This document shows, piece by piece, positions 6,672 through 9,589 of a stretch of 9,589 nucleotides of DNA. The notes beneath the pieces are model-generated. The model was not told the DNA's origin, made no database searches, and saw nothing but the letters and a program-made list of their open reading frames with translations. Positions within the stretch are counted from its first letter, which is position 1. Each line of letters begins with the position of its first letter. The position numbers were made by a program, and so were the translations under genes. Source of the DNA: Candidatus Arcticimaribacter sp. (lineage in GTDB: Bacteria > Bacteroidota > Bacteroidia > Flavobacteriales > Flavobacteriaceae). The stretch lies in contig WTJB01000014.1 in assembly GCA_011526335.1 (NCBI GenBank), positions 6,075-15,663 of the forward strand, read 5' to 3'.

Positions 6672-7820
6672 ATGAGGAACAAGCATTTTGATACGCAATG
6701 TGTCCACGAGGGCCAACTTGACGATCCTATTTACAAGGGAGCCATTTCTCCTTTGTATCTGTCAACGGCTTATGGCTATGAAGAAACGGATCGATATCCT
6801 AGGTATTTTAATACCCCCAATCAAGTTGGCTTGGCAAAAAAGATTGCCGCGCTGGAAGGTGCAGAAGAAGGTTTGATTTTTGGTTCCGGAATGGCTGCAA
6901 TTTCCACAGCTCTTCTTGCTTATTTACACGCAGGAGATCATGTCGTACTTCAAAATGATTTGTATGGAGGTACAACCAATTTGGTTGTAGAGCATTTTCA
7001 CAAATACGGAATTGACTATTCTTTTGCAGAAAATTTAACCCCCGACGCTTTTAAGGATAAGATTCAAGAAAACACCAAGGTAATTTATATCGAGACGCCC
7101 AGTAACCCTTTGATGAAAATAGTGGATTTGAAGGCCATTGCTGATCTTGCCAAATCGCACAATTTGGTGACCATGATCGACAATACATTTGCGTCTCCTG
7201 TAAATCAGAATCCCCTGGCCTTTGGGATCGATATTGTAGTCCATTCCGCAACAAAATATTTAGGGGGGCACAGTGATATTTTGGCAGGGGCGGTGGCTTG
7301 TTCTTCGCAACATATGACGCCTATATTTGCTGTGGCAAAAAGCCTAGGCGGAAATCTTAGTGATCTTTCTGTATGGTTATTGGAAAGAAGCATTAAAACC
7401 TTGTCTTTACGGGTAAGGCAACAAAATAAAAATGCCCAGCGTTTAGCCGAATTTTTATCGCAACATCCGCAGGTGGCAAAGGTGTATTATCCAGGATTAC
7501 AAAGTCATCCCGATCATGAACTCGCCAAAAAACAAATGCAGGGCTTTACAGGCATGTTGTCCTTTGAATTGGCTGAGGGAGTAGATCGAGATGCTTTTCA
7601 AAAAAGCCTCAAGATCATTCAACCCGTAGTAAGTTTAGCCGGAGTAGAGAGCACCATCACCATCCCAGCGATAACCTCACACAAGCTGTTAAGCCCCGAG
7701 GGGAGAGCCAAGCAAGGCATAACCGATCAGCTTATCCGTTTTTCTTGTGGAATTGAGGATATAAAGGACTTACAATCAGATTTGGATCATGCATTAAAAA
7801 CAGCAATTGATGAAGGTTGA
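6672..7820 (+). CDS. Trans-sulfuration PLP enzyme (cystathionine gamma-lyase/gamma-synthase family)
   Basis: Cytoplasmic fold-type I PLP enzyme of the Cys/Met metabolism family, which makes or cleaves cystathionine or acts on related gamma-substituted amino acids. The 382 residues are typical. The PLP lysine is K195 in SATKYLGGHSD; D170 in MIDNTFASP contacts the pyridine nitrogen; Y98 in DLYGGT stacks on the ring; GSGMAAIS (71-78) holds the phosphate loop; R44 in YPRYFNTPN reaches into the neighbouring active site. SLAGVEST and IRFSCGIED near the C-terminus bind substrate carboxylates. I cannot separate gamma-lyase from gamma-synthase or methionine gamma-lyase by eye, so no symbol is given. 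It sits 3 nt after the peroxidase gene and overlaps bshB1 by 11 nt; bacillithiol needs cysteine, so a cysteine-supply role is plausible. Confidence 0.93.
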   Translation: MRNKHFDTQCVHEGQLDDPIYKGAISPLYLSTAYGYEETDRYPRYFNTPNQVGLAKKIAALEGAEEGLIFGSGMAAISTALLAYLHAGDHVVLQNDLYGGTTNLVVEHFHKYGIDYSFAENLTPDAFKDKIQENTKVIYIETPSNPLMKIVDLKAIADLAKSHNLVTMIDNTFASPVNQNPLAFGIDIVVHSATKYLGGHSDILAGAVACSSQHMTPIFAVAKSLGGNLSDLSVWLLERSIKTLSLRVRQQNKNAQRLAEFLSQHPQVAKVYYPGLQSHPDHELAKKQMQGFTGMLSFELAEGVDRDAFQKSLKIIQPVVSLAGVESTITIPAITSHKLLSPEGRAKQGITDQLIRFSCGIEDIKDLQSDLDHALKTAIDEG

Positions 7821-8529
7821 TATTCTTGCTTTTGGCGCACATCCCGACGATGTAGAGTTGGGCTGTGGTGCAACGATTGCCAAGGCCATGGCGCAGGGCA
7901 AAACTGTGGGTATTGTAGATTTAACTCGGGGAGAGTTAGGCACCCGGGGTACTGCCGAAATAAGAGACCAAGAAGCGGAAGACGCTGCAGATATTTTAAA
8001 GGTTTCCTTTCGCAAAAATTTGGGCTTTAGCGACGGCTTTTTCATCAATGATGAAACCCACCAAAAAGCTATTATTCACTTGTTGCGCTTGCACCAACCC
8101 ACGATTGTTTTGTGTAACGCCGTAGAAGATCGGCATATTGATCATGCAAAAGGGAGTCAATTGGTAAGCGATGCTTGCTTTTTGTCTGGATTGCAAAAAA
8201 TCAACACACAAACTGTAAATGGAATATCGCAAAACCCTTGGCGTCCATCACACGTTTATCATTATATCCAATGGAAAGAAATCTCGCCTGATTTTGTGAT
8301 GGATGTGTCCGACTTTTTGGATATAAAAATAAAAGCCATAGAAGCCTATAAAAGCCAGTTTTTTGATCCTGAGAGCAAAGAACCCGAAACACCCATAAGC
8401 AGTAAGAATTTTTTGGATAGTGTTCGTTACAGAGCGCAGAACCTGGGTCGCTTGACCGGGGTAGAAGCGGCTGAAGGTTTTACGGTAGAACGCACCCCCT
8501 TGATCCAAGATTTTGATGTTTTAAAATAA
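7810..8529 (+). CDS. bshB1: Bacillithiol biosynthesis deacetylase BshB1
   Basis: Zinc-dependent LmbE/PIG-L family deacetylase that removes the acetyl group from N-acetylglucosaminyl malate, the second step of bacillithiol synthesis. The 239 residues match BshB1. The zinc site is visible: H11 and D14 in GAHPDDVELGCGATIAK, and H112 in EDRHIDHAKGSQLV; D13 is the expected base and H109 the second catalytic histidine. The C-terminal part (NLGRLTGVEAAEGF) is also typical. The ATG at 7810 overlaps the end of the PLP enzyme gene; the TTG codon just before it could add one residue but is not needed. Bacillithiol ligase (bshC) and glycosyltransferase (bshA) are not in the window. The gene ends at a strong hairpin. 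Confidence 0.94.
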   Translation: MKVDILAFGAHPDDVELGCGATIAKAMAQGKTVGIVDLTRGELGTRGTAEIRDQEAEDAADILKVSFRKNLGFSDGFFINDETHQKAIIHLLRLHQPTIVLCNAVEDRHIDHAKGSQLVSDACFLSGLQKINTQTVNGISQNPWRPSHVYHYIQWKEISPDFVMDVSDFLDIKIKAIEAYKSQFFDPESKEPETPISSKNFLDSVRYRAQNLGRLTGVEAAEGFTVERTPLIQDFDVLK

Positions 8530-8556
8530 AAAACTCCTTCAATTGAAGGAGTTTTT
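8529..8556. terminator. Bidirectional intrinsic terminator
   Basis: A perfect inverted repeat directly at the bshB1 stop: AAAAACTCCTTC (8529-8540), AATT loop, GAAGGAGTTTTT (8545-8556). The 7-bp core ctccttc/gaaggag is flanked by an A run and a T run, so RNA from either strand ends in a hairpin plus U tract. It lies between bshB1 and the convergent secreted-protein gene, whose stop is at 8575, and can serve both. Confidence 0.88.
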
Positions 8557-8574
8557 AATGGGGCTATCCAGGAT

Positions 8575-9348
8575 TTAATTTTTTGTAGTAGCTATTCCCA
8601 TATAAATTGGAGAATTGCTAAAACCATCTGGGTTATAGGTTTGCATATTAGATTTGTCTGATGGAGGATTTATTCCTTCTACCCCTATGCGGTATTGATA
8701 AAGGTCTTCAAGATTCTTAAAGGCATCCCAAGTAACTACATCAGACCATTCTTCTCCCAAAGGGTGAACTTTACTTGCAACACCCCATCCAACCATATTG
8801 AGTTTAGGGCTATTAGCTTCAAAAAAAGGACGCCAGAGGGTTTTGTTTTCTTCTATAAAGCCATTGCTGTTTTTGGGTTTAGCAAAATTAAACTGAAAAA
8901 CAACAGTACCGTCATAATTACTATCCCAAAGTGCACTTTCTACGTGATATAGGACTTTTACATCTTTTTTCCAACTGAACTTTTTTTGTAACTCAGCTAC
9001 TTCTTCTTGTTCTTTTGCAGATAAAATATCTCCAGCACTGGACCACCATGCTGCTTTCGAACTTACAATATCTTTGATGTCTTTTGCTGACTGAACAAAG
9101 ACATAGTTAAAGTTCTCCTCATCATTAATGTTGTCTAGGAAAATAGATTTATTTAAGGACCAGCCCATAATATCCCCTTTATCAACAGCAGCTTGAGCAA
9201 CACGTTGCATGTACATAGATTCTACTTTTTCAAAAGCATCTAAGTCACCCTCTATATGTACCGCATGAATGGTAAATAAAAAATTTTCTTGTCCTTGTGC
9301 ACTAAAGCCAAGACAAAAAACAGTCACTAAAAAAAGAAATTTTTTCAT
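8575..9348 (-). CDS. Secreted protein of unknown function with an apparent internal repeat
   Basis: I do not recognise this 257-residue protein. It begins with a clear signal peptide (MKKFLFLVTVFCLGFSAQGQ), with cleavage probably near residues 17-20, so it acts in the periplasm or outside; no lipobox cysteine follows. No later membrane segment or C-terminal sorting domain is seen. The two halves look alike: a beta-like stretch (22-32; 147-156), a helix (36-57; 162-178), a GW motif (MGWSLNK 61-67; VGWGVASK 186-193), then a strand and helix (NYVFVQSAKDIKDI 81-94; SDVVTWDAFKNLEDL 202-216). This suggests two ferredoxin-like, alpha+beta-barrel-type domains, by inference only. The ATG at 9348 is preferred over an in-frame ATG at 9402 because the signal peptide begins there and a good promoter lies between them. 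It is a stand-alone gene ending at the shared terminator. Confidence 0.82.
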   Translation of the reverse strand: MKKFLFLVTVFCLGFSAQGQENFLFTIHAVHIEGDLDAFEKVESMYMQRVAQAAVDKGDIMGWSLNKSIFLDNINDEENFNYVFVQSAKDIKDIVSSKAAWWSSAGDILSAKEQEEVAELQKKFSWKKDVKVLYHVESALWDSNYDGTVVFQFNFAKPKNSNGFIEENKTLWRPFFEANSPKLNMVGWGVASKVHPLGEEWSDVVTWDAFKNLEDLYQYRIGVEGINPPSDKSNMQTYNPDGFSNSPIYMGIATTKN

Positions 9349-9371
9349 AATAAATTGGTTTAAGGTTATCC

Positions 9372-9403
9372 TAAATATACAGCTATTTACCTGAAAATCC
9401 AAC
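9372..9403 (-). promoter_or_regulatory. Promoter of the secreted-protein gene
   Basis: On the minus strand, GTTG (complement of 9400-9403) is followed by a 20-nt spacer and TATATTTA (complement of 9372-9379), a 7/8 match to TAnnTTTG at the spacing used by the Bacteroidota primary sigma factor. Initiation would fall near 9366, leaving a leader of about 18 nt before the ATG at 9348. It lies downstream of the alternative ATG at 9402 and so rules against that start. Confidence 0.6.
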
Positions 9404-9438
9404 TTTTAGGTTATTTAATCCCCTTGTGTTTGAGATTG

Positions 9439-9450
9439 ATGTTTAAACAT
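9439..9450. other. 12-bp perfect palindrome between divergent promoters
   Basis: ATGTTTAAACAT is a perfect inverted repeat with no loop. It sits 35 nt upstream of the -33 element of the secreted-protein gene and 12 nt upstream of that of tRNA-His. It could be a binding site for a dimeric regulator or an AT-rich chance palindrome; the sequence alone does not decide. The rest of 9404-9504 holds only the tRNA promoter. Confidence 0.3.
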
Positions 9451-9462
9451 TTTAGATCAAGC

Positions 9463-9494
9463 TTTGAATGGAAGAAAAAAATAGTTTAAATTTG
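9463..9494 (+). promoter_or_regulatory. Promoter of tRNA-His
   Basis: TTTG at 9463-9466, a 20-nt spacer, and TAAATTTG at 9487-9494 match the Bacteroidota consensus TTTG-N(19-21)-TAnnTTTG at every fixed position. Initiation near 9499-9500 leaves only a few bases of leader before the tRNA. This is the strongest single piece of regulatory evidence for the taxonomic assignment. Confidence 0.75.
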
Positions 9495-9504
9495 CCCTCC
9501 AAAC

Positions 9505-9579
9505 GGTGGTTGTAGCTCAGTTGGTTAGAGCGCCTGATTGTGGTTCAGGAGGTCGTCGGTTCGAGACCGATCTTCCACC
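9505..9579 (+). tRNA. tRNA-His (anticodon GTG)
   Basis: The cloverleaf reads clearly: D arm GCTC/GAGC with AGTTGGTTA loop, anticodon stem CCTGA/TCAGG with loop TTGTGGT (GTG at 9540-9542, read as histidine), and T arm GTCGG/CCGAT with loop TTCGAGA. The histidine identity pair is present: an extra 5' G (G-1, 9505) opposite C73 (9579). CCA is not encoded, since C73 is followed by CAG, so it must be added after transcription. In the acceptor stem GTGGTTG/CTTCCAC, positions 5-68 and 6-67 are both U opposite U, which is odd. A consensus promoter lies just upstream. Confidence 0.95.
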
Positions 9580-9589
9580 CAGTTTAACA

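Noticed and set aside
9349..9402. Longer start (ATG at 9402) for the secreted protein
   Set aside because: It would put 18 non-hydrophobic residues ahead of a good signal peptide and start upstream of the best promoter.
1..9589. CRISPR array, insertion sequence, prophage, toxin-antitoxin or defence genes
   Set aside because: I saw no regularly spaced direct repeats, transposase or integrase motifs, terminal inverted repeats, or known defence domains on either strand; nearly all of the window is occupied by ordinary chromosomal genes.

Overview
The window looks like chromosomal DNA from a member of the Bacteroidota, most likely a flavobacterium (Flavobacteriaceae). The evidence is the gene set and order (folP next to cdaA; a DUF1599 gene, then tpiA, prmA and clpS; bshB1 for bacillithiol), the scarcity of Shine-Dalgarno sequences, and promoters of the TTTG / TAnnTTTG type used by the Bacteroidota primary sigma factor. 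The tRNA-His promoter at the right end matches that pattern exactly. Codon use and composition look even throughout, and I see no insertion sequence, prophage, CRISPR array or other sign of recent transfer.

Layout. Positions 1-1462 (minus strand) hold folP (dihydropteroate synthase) followed by the membrane diadenylate cyclase cdaA, which has a TTG start and runs off the left edge. Divergent from folP is a tight plus-strand operon (1544-5039): a duplicated DUF1599 protein, an OppB/DppB-type ABC permease, tpiA, prmA and clpS, with junctions that overlap or lie within 12 nt. It meets a minus-strand pair of YeeE/YedE sulfur-transport proteins (5036-6017) tail to tail, with the two TAG stops sharing one CTAG. 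Divergent from that pair is a second plus-strand operon (6120-8529): an exported glutathione-peroxidase-family protein, a PLP-dependent trans-sulfuration enzyme and bshB1. A perfect hairpin that can act as a terminator in both directions separates bshB1 from a minus-strand gene for a secreted protein of unknown function (8575-9348). The window ends with tRNA-His(GTG).

How the genes fit together. The left half is housekeeping: folate synthesis, c-di-AMP signalling, glycolysis, ribosomal protein L11 methylation and N-end-rule adaptor function for ClpAP/ClpXP. The middle reads as a small sulfur and thiol-redox neighbourhood: probable uptake of thiosulfate or related sulfur compounds, cysteine/homocysteine interconversion, bacillithiol synthesis and peroxide reduction. 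That functional link is inferred from adjacency. I found no clearly new defence or mobile system. The least explained items are the secreted protein with an apparent internal repeat, the DUF1599 tandem duplication, and a 12-bp palindrome between two divergent promoters.
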